NCBI GenBank assembly: GCA_030323885.1 | Contig: CM059194.1 | Coordinates: 12,448,963 to 12,512,962 of the forward strand | DNA from: Branchipolynoe longqiensis | Taxonomy: Eukaryota > Annelida > Polychaeta > Phyllodocida > Polynoidae | Direction of reading: 5' to 3' | Length of the DNA: 64,000 bases | Shown here: one piece after another, positions 52,416-63,305 of the stretch | Layout: each line of letters opens with the position of its first letter | Numbering within the stretch: position 1 is the first letter of the stretch | Made by a program: the position numbers and the translations under genes | The notes under the pieces: model-generated | Told to the model about the DNA's origin: nothing | What the model saw: the letters and a program-made list of their open reading frames with translations, nothing else | The model's database searches: none

Positions 52416-53280
52416 TTAGTGATGGTATGATGGAGGTGATGATGTAGATGATGATGATGTTGATGAAGATGGTGATGATGATGATGCTGATGCTGATGAT
52501 GTTGATGCTGCTGCTGATAATGATGAATCGATTGAATCTACAATTGATCTAAACTTTCTCCAGAAACATCCAATAAATTTAGATCCAAGCATGTCTGTTG
52601 GATTAGAAATTTCACTCATCCCCATATTAATTCCTGCAATCCAGTTTTTATCATATCGATCACCAGGATGAATAATAGTACAACCTGCAGGGAGTGATTG
52701 CAACTGCACAATCACTCTACTTCTGATTTTCATTAATTTCATGTTAAGAATAGTAATCATTTTTTTCTTAGACACTTCTGTCCATTCTTTTTTTCTTTTG
52801 CTTTGGAAAATCCCTCTAGATAAAAACTTTGCTGTGTTGAAATTTGAAGAGCTAATGCGAATCGCAATAGATTCGTTTCCATGAAACATAACCATTTCAT
52901 AATAGAATATCTGCCAGCAACATCCAAAGCAAATTCCATACTTTTCAAGTTTTAGTGGAAAGTCATTAGATAAACAACTAGTTGGAGGAATGGTGAAAGA
53001 GTTATAGTTTTTCCATGGTGTGAGAACCATTTCCAATGGAGTGGTATCGATCCCGTTTTGCAGTACATGTCTCTTAATATAAAAAAAAGTGAAACCCGTC
53101 TGTCTCTCCTTATAAGTCCAAACTCCATTATGACATACTCTAAAACCTGTGTTTATAACTGATCCACTTTCATTTCGAAATAAAGCATTCGCCTAAAATT
53201 CTTCAGCAGAAGTGCGATTCTTCATTAAACATCTTTTGTTAATGGATTTACAGGAAGCCTGTTCCTGTAATTAATCACGC
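52416..53280 (-). pseudogene. NADAR-like protein (YbiA family), Polinton 2 cargo
   Basis: Main frame 53036-52416 (206 aa). Core, residues about 22-163: LSNDFPLKL, YYEMVMF, AKFLSRGIF, EWTEVSKKKM, ITILNMKLM, DRYDKNWIAGIN and GSKFIGCFWRKFR. This follows the NADAR order: s-N-F-P, E/q-Y-Y-x-x-x-K/m, a-K-x-L-s-R, W-x-x-x-x-x-x-M, i-L-x-x-K, D-x-x-W-x-x-G, G-x-N/K-x-x-G-x-x-W-x-x-x-R. Some conserved acidic/Gln positions of active NADARs are not evident. The C-terminus is a long Ser/Ala repeat (TCATC microsatellite). Upstream, FRNESGSVINTGFRVCHNG is in another frame, so the 5' part is frameshifted near 53090. NADAR enzymes hydrolyse ADP-ribose-guanine adducts on DNA; here that role is inferred. Confidence 0.55.
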
Positions 53281-53489
53281 AAACGAGGAGCCCATGTTAT
53301 GGAATTTTATTGAATCAAAGAGATGTAAAAAGCAAGTAAATAATATCGGATCAATATGGTTTTAGGTAAAGTTTGACTCAGGCCCTCAACCCTTCCGTTT
53401 TGAGTGTTCGTTTGATGGGTTGGGTGGGCGGCTGAGTTGTGGTGGCCTGGTGTTGATCGTCTGACTGCCCGGTTGGTAGTGCCAGGAGC

Positions 53490-53650
53490 AGTGAGCTGCT
53501 CGTTTATATAGGCCAGGCAGGGTGTGGGTCTCGCAAGATGAGATCGTGACGTCAGAGTCTCGCGTGGTAGTTTTGGTTGTCTCCGGCAGGGTTTTTAGTT
53601 TGTGAAATCTAGTTCAGATGGCGCCACCATCGGGGGGTAGAGGGGTGTGG
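53490..53650 (-). promoter_or_regulatory. Promoter-like module with CRE and TATA box, shared with 61.8 kb
   Basis: On the minus strand a CRE-type GTGACGTCAG/CTGACGTCAC site (about 53545-53554) precedes CCTATATAAACGAGC (about 53506-53492) by roughly 40 bp, followed by CAGCTCACTGCTCC, an initiator-like sequence. The same 160 bp occurs at 61785-61955 in the same orientation. Here it would fire toward the NADAR-like and ATPase genes. It could be a solo terminal repeat of a retroelement rather than a Polinton promoter. Confidence 0.5.
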
Positions 53651-53760
53651 GGGAGGGGAGGGAGTGGGGGTGGCTGAGGGGTAGGGTAGGGGTAAGGAGG
53701 AGCGGGTAGTGGTGCAGGGGGGAGAGGGGTTGTAGGGGAGGGAGGGTAGGGCTCCTCATA
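53630..53760. repeat. G-rich tract with GGGTAGGG-type repeats
   Basis: Runs of GGGGGTAGAGGGG, GGGAGGGGAGGGAG and GGGTAGGGTAGGGGTAAGG with many closely spaced G-triplets; quadruplex-forming potential on the plus strand. Confidence 0.7.
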
Positions 53761-53869
53761 CGCGTGTAAATTATCCATGTTGGTAGACCATCATGAAGAA
53801 TTTCGATCATTAATCAATAAAGTTTTTGGAATTCAAACAGTAGGATGTGGATGCGGTATACTCTTTTTT

Positions 53870-56800
53870 TTAAATTCCAATTTCTCGTTTATCATGTTTG
53901 CGATGAATTTGACAACAATCTCTAGGTAAATGGAAGCCATTCTCCCATTTAAAATAATTATAATCATTACAATGATCATAAAGCATACTCAAAAATTCTT
54001 TTTTTCTCTTGGGTTTTACAACATATATCATCTCTTTACCAGAAAAAGACATATACAAACTATCTGTATCGCAATGCGTTAATTCAAAATCATTTCTATC
54101 AATAAATTTAATTAGAAAGCAATAATACCACTGAAGAAGCACTAACTTAGCAGTATTTAAAACAAAAAATCCCAATTGAACAGGAATATCTAAACGAATT
54201 GAGCATTTGCACTGTTCAATCTCAAAAGTTTCATCATCTAGTTCAGTCATATTTTTGAATAATTTTGAATTAACAGCTAGCTTCGCCTTCTGAACACTCC
54301 CCACATAAGATACATTGACATGTTTTGTCTTATCCATTAGGAGACTTCCATAACTCGCATTCCCCATAACCTTAGCAGTCTCCCCCTTAATTTGAAAATT
54401 GGGGTTTGAATCCGCATCCCTATGAGCATTAGTAATGAACTCGCAGAAACCTCTAAAGCAATATTCTAATCTCCACTCGATCGCTTCCCAAATCTTTGTG
54501 ACCACAAGCCCCATCTTAAGATAAAATTGCAATAGATTAGTAGCGAGCAAAATACGCTATTCTAGGAGACCACCGACCAGCTTTGTGCGTTAACAGGATC
54601 TTTCGAGCTTCTCTTAAATGCAAATTGCCGCATCAGGGGACTCCACTCACCAAATGGAATATCTACATTACAAAATATAGGAGCCATTTCTGAGAAGAAT
54701 TCCTTAGGAGAAAGCTTTTGCTCCTTCCCTTTCGGCCATATGTCGGGAACGTGAATATCTACTTCCACCATTCCCATCAGCTCTCTGCTTTCAACAGCGG
54801 TCAAAATAGTTTCCACAGAAATGCTGTGAGGATGGTTGATATAAAATGGAGGAAGAATTTCATTTGCAGCTTGCGATATACTCAATTTCCCTTGTAAAAG
54901 TTTGTTAAATGCACATTCGTATATTGTAATCAAATTAAAACCGCATTGTGGAATATAATATTCCCTGGCTAGCGTGTAATGATATTTGAGCTTCTAATGG
55001 AAGGAGAAAATGAACACTCACTGGCAGGATGTCCATGAAACCAACATCCGTTATATTCATAGAGAGTATTGTTTTCTCGACAGTATCCATCAGCAAAATA
55101 AGGACCAATCTGCACCTCTTTTCCAGTGTTAAGCTTATGTTCAATACTAATATTGTTTTCTCGCGATTTCCAATTCATCCATTTATACATATCAAGATAT
55201 GTCCAGTTGCATGGAGGTTTAAAGTTATTCTCCAACTTTTGTCTAAATGGGAATAAAATTGGGAGTTTTTGAGAGAGGCAATATAAATACATCGCATTAG
55301 AATCATATCCCTGAATAGATCGACAAGGTTCCTCAGGGTTATTGCATAGGAAAGTCTCTCTCACCGTAGCGAATCTTTTAAAAATTATACTTGGTCCCCC
55401 AAAGGGGCAAGTTTTAATTTTGGTATATAGATCAGCATCTCATTCACAAAAACTTGAAAAGAAGCACTCGTTTTCCTTAGCTGATTGGAATAATAATCTG
55501 CGAGCTATACCTGGTGCTGAGATAGATGTTTTTAGAGGATCGATATGTAAAGAAATATAGAAAGCCAGCATGTTTTCTACTGCTGTGACACACGGTTTTG
55601 TATCTAGATTTGCGTAGTAAATTAGGAAATCGCGAAAAGTTGACATTCCCTTCTCCATCGAGATCATTTGTAAATCATTATACTTCATGCGTCCAGTCTT
55701 AGGCGGGGTGGAATCAATATCTCCCTTCTTTTCCCACACAATATATTCCTCCTCTAACACATTAACATTTTTGAGTTTAGAATAAAAAGTCTCATATTCA
55801 GGAAGAGTGGGGTGAGAAAGTTTTGAAAAAGATGTTAACCATTCATACGGTTAATAGCTTTTAAAATCTGGAGCTGAATAAGCTACAACAAACTTGGAAT
55901 AGCTACTTCCACTTGCATTGCAAGAAAAAGACTGATATCTAAAAAGGCAAACTTCTTTGTTACAATAGCACTGTATTGATTTGCCTTTTTAACAATATAG
56001 TTCAATTCATTTTCAAGATTGAAGTGTTTTGCAAATGAAGCTCGCACAGCTGGAAGGTCATACCTACTGGAGTTGAAGCCTAAACAAGGAAGACAATAGC
56101 AATATGTCTCAAACCGATCCATTAACTTTTCTATAGATTTCAATATTCGCAATCTTATCTTTTCAGCGCGCTTTGAATCGACGGAGTAGTCGCTTCCGAT
56201 AAAACTCTTCGCTATGGGTGAGTCAAACAGATTTTCTCCTTCTCCTTCTCCTTTTGCAGCATCATCAGCATCATCAGCATCATCATCATTGAACTCCTCT
56301 CCAGCATCTCCTACATCATCATCATCATCTTCATTGTTGATATCAAGATCATCATTGATATCAGTGTCATCATTGATATCAATATCATCATTGATATCAA
56401 CACCATCATTGGTATCAATGTCATCATTGATATCAACCTCATCATTGATATCACGTCATTGATAACATTTCCCTCACTAGCTCTCTCTAACTCTCACAAT
56501 AGGGATGTAAGCACTTGAAGGTGAATTATAGGACATCAATAACTCATTTAACCTCCTATGAATCACCTTCCATTGTGTTTTTGATAATATTTTCAACGCA
56601 TCCTGTATCTCACTCAAATGAATCTCCATCTTAGAAAGTAATATATTTAAATCTTCTTCAATGATGCATTTGGGTTCTAGATAACCAGGAATGTTTGAAG
56701 ATATGCTAACACAAATGGGTTTACGCTCTATACACCACCTTAAATTTCTTTGCTCAAAGTTTTGTAAATGTTGTTCACAATCTATATTTAAACTATCACG

Positions 56801-58580
56801 GAAGTTGTCAAAGATAGTTTTTGAAGCAGAATACATCCCTCCCAGATATAAAAATCTAACATTATTTGTGCATACTTTCTCATGCTTTACAACTCCTGTC
56901 TTAAAACAAAAAAAGTTTATCACAATTCCTACAAGCATATTTACTAGCATACGACTCCATACTAGAGATATATCCAAAATGAGAATTGGAAAGATTTAGA
57001 TTGAGGTTTTCAGAAGCAGTAGAAAATTGAGAGGAATAAAGAGAAATACATGTATCATCTTCTTGCAATGAGTAAACATTTATACTAATATTAAAACAAC
57101 ACTCCAATGTTGCAATATCTTCTAATCTCACGCCTTCAAACTTTCTCTTCTTAGTCTTCTGAAAACTTGTCCATTGTGAATTACAGAAGAACAACGATTC
57201 ATCACATAATTTCTGAGAAAGCTTTCACATCTTTTGAAAGTTCTTCTCTGTATGATGAGCTAAACAGTGAAAAAAATTATTAGTGTTACTAATTTTCTAA
57301 AAGGATCTGATAGATCTCTTTGCATGAATGTAATCCGGAACATCATTCGCTCTCCCAATAACAAAGGATTTTCTGAAAACATAATAATTAACATCGGTAA
57401 TGTAAACTTTACACCATTTGGAATTTTCACCCATCGACTGAATAATTCGCTCTACATCTATCTTTCTAATAAAATAAAATAATGCTAATAGATTAGGGTG
57501 ATTATTAACAGAGCAGGGAAAATACAAAAATTGTTGAATTAAAATAAGCCGTGAAATAACGAAATTCAGCGGTTTCAATCAATTTAAAAATTATTCCAAA
57601 AGCAAAGTTAATCTTAAATGAAGATTTTTCTATCTCATAAATAGAAAAAAGATGTTCTTCTATCAATGAGGTATCCCCAGTGAAATCGGGAATAGGGAAG
57701 TTATAGATTCCTCTAACTTTTCCCATGATGTGAGGAGCTAAAATAGTATTGCGATTTTCCATATAAAGCAGGCGCAATGGAATGTCAATGTCCTCTCCCT
57801 CACCCCAAGGTGGGAGAATAGTAGAATCTGTAACCCAAGGTTCTTGATGCGGAGTTGTTTCTCCTGAAGCGTGAATCCATCTATGTGAGATCAAATGTCT
57901 CCATGACGGAAATCGTTTACCACAATCTATACAAGAAATATTGTTTTTCTTTGAAACGATCTGACTTTTACTAGTAACATCATCAGCATCATCATCATTA
58001 ACATATTCAACATTTTCATCTTTCCTGAATTGTGGAGAGGAAAAAGCAGTAGCAGAAGATGATGATCATGTTGATGCAGTGGGAGTAGAAATATAATTCC
58101 CATGTTGTATTCGCATATGTCTATTAAGAATTCTTCTATTCTCCAAAATTTCTGAACATAGAGAACATTGAATTCTATGTATCTTCATATGTCTCAATAA
58201 ATCTCTCATGTGAGAAAAACTGATTTCACTCTCTACACTTGAAAGTGTTGAAACTAGTAATAGTAGAAGTAGTAGCAGGAATAGAAGAGGTAGTAGTAGT
58301 AGTAGTAGTAGTATCAACAACAGCAGCTGATTGCGCTTTCGAATGTGAATGTGATCGATATCATGAACGTGAATATGATCGTAATTGTGATCGTGATTCG
58401 ATTCTGGAAGTGCATCTATTCTCATGTCTTCTTCATCCTAGCAAGGAGTGGAATAGCTTCTCACATCGATTGCAAGTGAGCGGTTGTAGTGATGCGCGAC
58501 ATGCATAGACTCTGGGGTGATGCTTCCGCAAACCGGAATCGGAAGTGAAAATCTTTGAGCATGTGACGGATGAATGTCTC
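53870..58580 (-). pseudogene. Protein-primed DNA polymerase B of Polinton 2, multiply broken
   Basis: Minus-strand segments of one long gene in several frames. 58580-57880: C2H2-type fingers (CSLCSEILENRRILNRHMRI, CNRCEKLFHSLL, GLRKHH). 57578-56477: N-terminal domain (GVRLEDIATLECCFNISINV, HFGYISSMESYASKYACRNC). 56152-55883: exonuclease, CLGFNSSRYDLPAVR and FAFLDISLFL. 55760-55440: EKGMSTFRDFLIYYANLDTK. 55364-54969: motif A region GYDSNAMYLYCLSQKLP. 54933-54562: GMVEVDIHVPDIWPKGKEQK. 54550-53870: motif B GETAKVMGNASYGSLLMDK and motif C HCDTDSLYMSF. The exonuclease motif I was not identified. The order matches Polinton pPolB. At least eight frame breaks make it nonfunctional. Confidence 0.85.
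56214..56462. repeat. 18-bp GATATCAATGATGACATT repeat inside the polymerase gene
   Basis: TCATTGATATCA units repeat about ten times and grade into TCATCATCA. In the polymerase frame (minus) they encode an Asp/Asn/Ile-rich acidic linker between the N-terminal domain and the exonuclease. Confidence 0.9.
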
Positions 58581-59463
58581 TGAAAATAAATAAATAACAA
58601 TTTCATTGTAAATAGTAATTGATGTTTTTCTTCTTCTTCTATTTTCAGCTTGAATGGTGGCTACTGAGGGAGGAAAAAAGAAAAAGAGAGAGAGAAAAGG
58701 AAAACAACTTTTATTCGTTCATTCATTTTTTGTATTATTATTATTTCATCAAAATTGTGAAATAGGATATTCTTTCATTCAAACATTCATTATTATTACT
58801 ATTATTATTTCTATTGAAAATTGAAAATTGTTAAAATATATATATACTTCATTCATTCATTCATTTTTATTATTATTTCTATTGAATGTCATATCAAAAT
58901 TGATAAAATATAGGATATCCTTTCATTCGATCATTCATTTTATTATTATTATTTCTATTGAAATTCAAAATTATGAAAATATATGTATATTTTATATAAA
59001 TAAATAAAACTGAGTACACATACCTGTTCCTTCTCCATTGTAATCTTTCATATATTATTATTCATTCATATTGAATACTTGCTTGAGGTTGAAGTGATGG
59101 TGGGAGATGGTAGGGTTCTTGACTGACTGAGTCAGTTTGAATCATTGAGAAACTCTGACTGGAATGGTGACGTCATCATTCCCATCAAACAAAGGTTAAA
59201 TCAATCCAAGCAAAAAAACAGATAACCATCCTGCAAGCGAAGCTCAAATAAATTCAACCAGAAACATGACGTCATCAATCCAGTCAAAAGAGGTCAAATG
59301 AGTTTAACCAAAAACATCTGTCCATCCTGCAAGCGAAGGTCAAAAACAGATGGCCGTCCTGCAAGGTAGAACAGTGACGTCATCATTCCAGTCAAAAAGG
59401 TCAAATGAGTTCAACCTAAAATCCTGCAAACATGCAATGGGTAGAACAGTGGCATCATCAATC
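58581..59463. repeat. Simple repeats, no gene
   Basis: CATTCATTCATT, TTATTATTATTTCTATTGAA (three or four times between 58730 and 58970) and a diverged repeat GACGTCATCATTCCAGTCAA / CATCCTGCAAGCGAAG (about 59170-59460). Confidence 0.75.
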
Positions 59464-60631
59464 AATCAATCAATAGTTCCGTCCTCTAGATGAGGGTTGG
59501 ATTCAATGGTTCTCCACTTGTCCCGATGGTGTGCTGTTCTGATAGACAGTGAATAATTCAAGCCTGTCCACTGTGAAATATTTGTAAACCATGATGTTCT
59601 TGGTCTCCCTCTCCCTCTGCTGCCATTCACCTTCCCTTCCAACAATGTACGGTATATTGAACTCTGACGAATGATGTGGCCAAAATAAATAAGTTTCTTT
59701 GTCTGTATAGTGGCAAACAAGCTTTTCTTATTTAAAATTTTTCTAAGAACTTCTTTGTTGGTGATCTTCTTTGTCCATGATATTTTCATCATCCTTCGAT
59801 AAGTCCACATCTCAAATGCTGCTAAACGTTTGTACATTTTCTTAGAGATTGTCCATGTCTCAGCCCATACATTAGAGTAGACCACACATAACACTGAAGA
59901 ATACGCTTCCTTGTTTGTATTAATATCTTACTTGATGTTAACACTCTATACATTTTGGAGAATGTTGTTCGGGCTATTGTTATCCTTCTTTTAATTTCTT
60001 CCTCACATCTCCCATCATATGTAATCTTTTGTCCGAGATATATGAATTCGGATACTTGTTCTATGTTTGTGCCATCTATGGTTATATTGACATTTGGTTT
60101 ATCTGTCTTTTTACTTATAACCATTGTTTTGGTCTTCCTGCCATTCATCTTCATGTTGAATAGTATTCCAGCTTTATTGATTCTATTCACTATATCTTGT
60201 AGGTTTTTCTCACTGTCTGCTAGTATTACACTGTCATCGGCATATCTAAGATTGTTGACGTTCATGCCACCTATTGTCACTCCCTTGCAATCTTCAATAT
60301 GTCTGAAAATCATCTCTGTGTACAGGTTAAATAGACATGGTGACAATACACACCCCTATCGAACTCCTCATTTAATCACAACTTCCTGCGATAGGCCCTG
60401 CTCCATTTGTATAAATGCACGTTGTGTCCAGTATAAGTTCACAATTAGTTTAATGTCTTTGCCATTGACACCAATATATTGTAGGCATTTGATTAACAGT
60501 TCATGATTGACTCAGTCGAAGGCCTTCTCATAGTCAATAAAGCAGGCATACACATCCTGGTTCATTTCGCAATAACGTTCACAAATCATTCTCATATTGA
60601 AAATCCCTTCATGTGTACCTCTTCCAGATAT
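59464..60631 (-). pseudogene. RTE LINE second copy, 3' half of ORF
   Basis: Minus strand, near-identical to the C-terminal 40 percent of the intact RTE at 33318-36341. It includes CFIDYEKAFD, NNLRYADDSVILADSEKNLQ, the WTISKKMYKRL block and the (TTGA)n tail at 59464. Frame breaks at about 59870 (two overlapping frames 60346-59822 and 59894-59466) and near 60360 (stop in the GVRQGC block region) kill it. It is cut at 60631 by the assembly gap, so the 5' half may exist in the unresolved sequence. Confidence 0.9.
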
Positions 60632-61131
60632 NNNNNNNNNNNNNNNNNNNNNNNNNNNNNNNNNNNNNNNNNNNNNNNNNNNNNNNNNNNNNNNNNNNNN
60701 NNNNNNNNNNNNNNNNNNNNNNNNNNNNNNNNNNNNNNNNNNNNNNNNNNNNNNNNNNNNNNNNNNNNNNNNNNNNNNNNNNNNNNNNNNNNNNNNNNNN
60801 NNNNNNNNNNNNNNNNNNNNNNNNNNNNNNNNNNNNNNNNNNNNNNNNNNNNNNNNNNNNNNNNNNNNNNNNNNNNNNNNNNNNNNNNNNNNNNNNNNNN
60901 NNNNNNNNNNNNNNNNNNNNNNNNNNNNNNNNNNNNNNNNNNNNNNNNNNNNNNNNNNNNNNNNNNNNNNNNNNNNNNNNNNNNNNNNNNNNNNNNNNNN
61001 NNNNNNNNNNNNNNNNNNNNNNNNNNNNNNNNNNNNNNNNNNNNNNNNNNNNNNNNNNNNNNNNNNNNNNNNNNNNNNNNNNNNNNNNNNNNNNNNNNNN
61101 NNNNNNNNNNNNNNNNNNNNNNNNNNNNNNN
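60632..61131. other. Assembly gap, 500 N
   Basis: Exactly 500 unknown bases, a conventional scaffold gap size. Frames running through it have no meaning. Confidence 0.99.
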
Positions 61132-61139
61132 CCAGGAGC

Positions 61140-61782
61140 ATGGTATGGTATGGGGTGTTCGTAACCTTACGACGGTTACCGGTTGCAGAACTGCAACATT
61201 TATAGAGAGGCTCCGATAAATCGGCCCAGTCTTTGGTTAAGACATGTCTTCTGCGGGTGAAGTGGTCTCAGAGGAAGTGTTGTGAAGGCTGGGACATCCT
61301 TCAAGACGTAGTGGCGGCGGGGCGCCGGGTGGCAGCGGATCTCTCCGTGCCGTCTGTTTGTAGTAAAGCTGTATGGTGTCTGTAGTGTAGCACTTGCATC
61401 CGGTCAGCAGGGGTTCGAGGAAGGCGGGCAAAGGTGGGAGCAGCGGTCGTTCCAGCAACAAGAACCAGACAGAGAAATGGTAAAAGGTCAAGAGCCCCAC
61501 CCAAGAACACAACAACCCTGGTTAGGGGAAGAAGTGAGCCTGGGAGAAATCGAATGGGCAGATCTAGGAAAGAGAAATGAGGAGAGTTGAGTCAAAGGCC
61601 CGTGCCTATCTGCCCTATGGTAACCAACCGGCGAGCCATAGACACGGACAGAGTAAGGGTAGAAAGTGAAAATGCCGGCAGGCACCCCCTCCTGGAACTC
61701 TTTTCAGACATATCAAGGAGGTGTCCGGCCGGCGGAGAGGTGATAGAGAGAGGTGTGGACGAGGTGCGGTCCGGATAGCAAG
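61140..61782. repeat. 640-bp dispersed repeat, copy 2 (inverted relative to copy 1)
   Basis: Reverse complement of 11690-12332 with few differences. The 63-codon ORF at 61587-61778 (MSQRPVPICPMVTNRRAIDT...) is identical in sequence to 11886-11695. In copy 1 the far end continues into a microsatellite; here it is close to the gap. Confidence 0.9.
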
Positions 61783-61784
61783 TG

Positions 61785-61955
61785 TGCCAGGAGCAGTGAG
61801 CTGCTCGTTTATATAGGCCAGGCAGGGTGTGGGTCTCGCAAGGCGAGATCGTGACGTCAGAGTCTTGCGTGGTAGTTTTGGTTGTCTCCGGCAGGGTTTT
61901 TAGTTTGTGAAGTCTAGTTCAGATGGCGCCACCATCGGGGGGTAGAGGGGTGGGG
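61785..61955 (-). promoter_or_regulatory. Second copy of the CRE/TATA promoter-like module
   Basis: GCCAGGAGCAGTGAGCTGCT, TTTATATAGGCC, GATCGTGACGTCAGAG and GGCGCCACCATCGGGGGG follow as at 53490-53650, with only scattered substitutions. A G tract follows at 61940-61972, as in the first copy. Confidence 0.6.
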
Positions 61956-62253
61956 GGTGGGGGGGGGGGGGGAGTTTCCCGCTGAAATGCAAGCTTGCCA
62001 TTGGTCGACAACCTACAGGAACGCGCTGCCATGCCACTTTGGCTGGCAGGGCCATTCTTTGTGTTAGTCTTCACCCAGCTCCGGCTGAGTGTAGAGCCCC
62101 CTTTTGGCTTCGGCGAAAAATGTTGGCATACCATACGGTTTTTGCCAGACTACTTTTTAGTAGGTTGGGTACTTTCCCTGGTGGGCAGCTACCTAGTGGA
62201 GAGGGATTGTCTGGTGGCGCGTTTTTGGATTATAGGATAATAATCAGATTTCT

Positions 62254-62327
62254 CGGGTGGTAAATTCTAAACCACCCGTAAGTGTCACAAGACCGGGGAC
62301 CAGGCCTGATCGCACAAGCGATCAGGC
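62254..62327 (+). promoter_or_regulatory. Two consecutive hairpins just before an ATG
   Basis: Stem 1: CGGGTGGT (62254-62261) with ACCACCCG (62271-62278). Stem 2: GCCTGATCGC (62304-62313), loop ACAA, GCGATCAGGC (62318-62327), a perfect 10-bp stem ending immediately before the ATG at 62328. Both could form in RNA and sit in the leader of the ORF. Confidence 0.55.
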
Positions 62328-63305
62328 ATGGAGTCGCCCACCTCCGCCGCAGGAGGGTCGGGTAAGGGTCCTGGGAAAAACCCTTTAATTTGCCACGTCC
62401 TGCACACAGACTCCAGAGAAATCGAGGAGATGCTGGTGACGGACTGGAATAGGCTGACTCGAGCTCAGCGTAACCTGAATGGTCTATCCTTGGTGATAGA
62501 TGAAGCTTCCGTGGCTGCGGCCAAGGAAGCATCCTGTAGTAACCCTGTGTCCCAATCTTGGGCCGACAGCGGGACAACCTCTCCTCATGCTACTCCCATG
62601 GTGACAGAGGAGGATTTCACTTTGGTCACCAAACGGCACCCAAAGGATACTGATATGGAAGATGAGCCTACCCCCTCATCTCCAGGTAAGTCGGCTAATG
62701 ACACTCAACTTTCTCCAGCAGAGTCTCCTAGGCGTTCACCCCATAGAAGCGCGTCAGATCGTGTGGCCAAGCGAAACCCTTCCCCGTCGGTGGCGGAAGG
62801 AAAAGTACCTACCCCTGCCTTGAAGGCACTGGCAAAGGATTACGTGTCGGATGATGAGGACCAACCTCAACCCGACCCAACCGCGGATCCACAATACGGG
62901 ACGATGGCACTTCGTCTCGAACGGCTGGAAATAGGTGAGCTAAAATGGGATAGCGATATCCCAGTTGCTACTATCCGTGATCGGTATCCCCACTTAGTAA
63001 ATTGCGTGTACAATAGACGCACTCTTGGTTCTGTCCCTATTAAAAAGGCAGCTGAGTTGGGTATGTTGCAGCAATCTGCAATGAGCGAGCGATATTTTGA
63101 TCCTCCACGCCCAGAACGTAGATTAGCCATGTACATGTTGCCACCAACTCCTACTGGCAGAAGCAAATTGCACCTCCTCCCTATTCATCGGGAAAATGGG
63201 GAGGATTCAGATGTGGAAGACTGGGTTGATGATCATCAAACCGGCCTTCAGCCCTATGTGCAGCAGATTCATAATATCATTACTGCCTGTTCATGGTTTG
63301 AGTAG
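62328..63305 (+). CDS. Unrecognised gag/ORF1-like protein
   Basis: 325 aa. Starts MESPTSAAGGSGKGPGKNPL; a short N-terminal helical part (EEMLVTDWNRLTRAQRNLNG), then a long Ser/Pro/Glu-rich disordered region (SPRRSPHRSASDRVAKRNPS), a more ordered part (LRLERLEIGELKWDSDIPVA, IRDRYPHLVNCVYNRRTLGS) and an acidic end. The stop at 63303 is followed in another frame by ISHLKFVRHTFCPKDKC and CCKYFLQRG, Cys/His-rich text that may be its lost zinc-knuckle end. Low-complexity plus basic/acidic blocks fit a retroelement gag or LINE ORF1; no family recognised. A hairpin abuts the start codon. Confidence 0.4.
   Translation: MESPTSAAGGSGKGPGKNPLICHVLHTDSREIEEMLVTDWNRLTRAQRNLNGLSLVIDEASVAAAKEASCSNPVSQSWADSGTTSPHATPMVTEEDFTLVTKRHPKDTDMEDEPTPSSPGKSANDTQLSPAESPRRSPHRSASDRVAKRNPSPSVAEGKVPTPALKALAKDYVSDDEDQPQPDPTADPQYGTMALRLERLEIGELKWDSDIPVATIRDRYPHLVNCVYNRRTLGSVPIKKAAELGMLQQSAMSERYFDPPRPERRLAMYMLPPTPTGRSKLHLLPIHRENGEDSDVEDWVDDHQTGLQPYVQQIHNIITACSWFE

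Larger units (their letters stand above)
48449..58580 (-). mobile_element. Maverick/Polinton 2, decayed, with NADAR-like gene
   Basis: Minus-strand pieces in order from high to low coordinates: DNA polymerase B with zinc fingers (58580-53870), an inserted or promoter-bearing repeat (53650-53490), NADAR-like gene (53280-52416), packaging ATPase fragment (52332-52051), tandem repeats (50480-49480) and the major capsid C-terminus (49086-48449). All belong to the Polinton core except the NADAR-like gene. Every core gene is broken. The capsid differs clearly from that of Polinton 1, so this is a separate lineage. Termini and integrase were not found. Confidence 0.72.

Noticed and set aside
60503..61219. 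ORFs spanning the N block
   Set aside because: Unknown bases counted as open codons.
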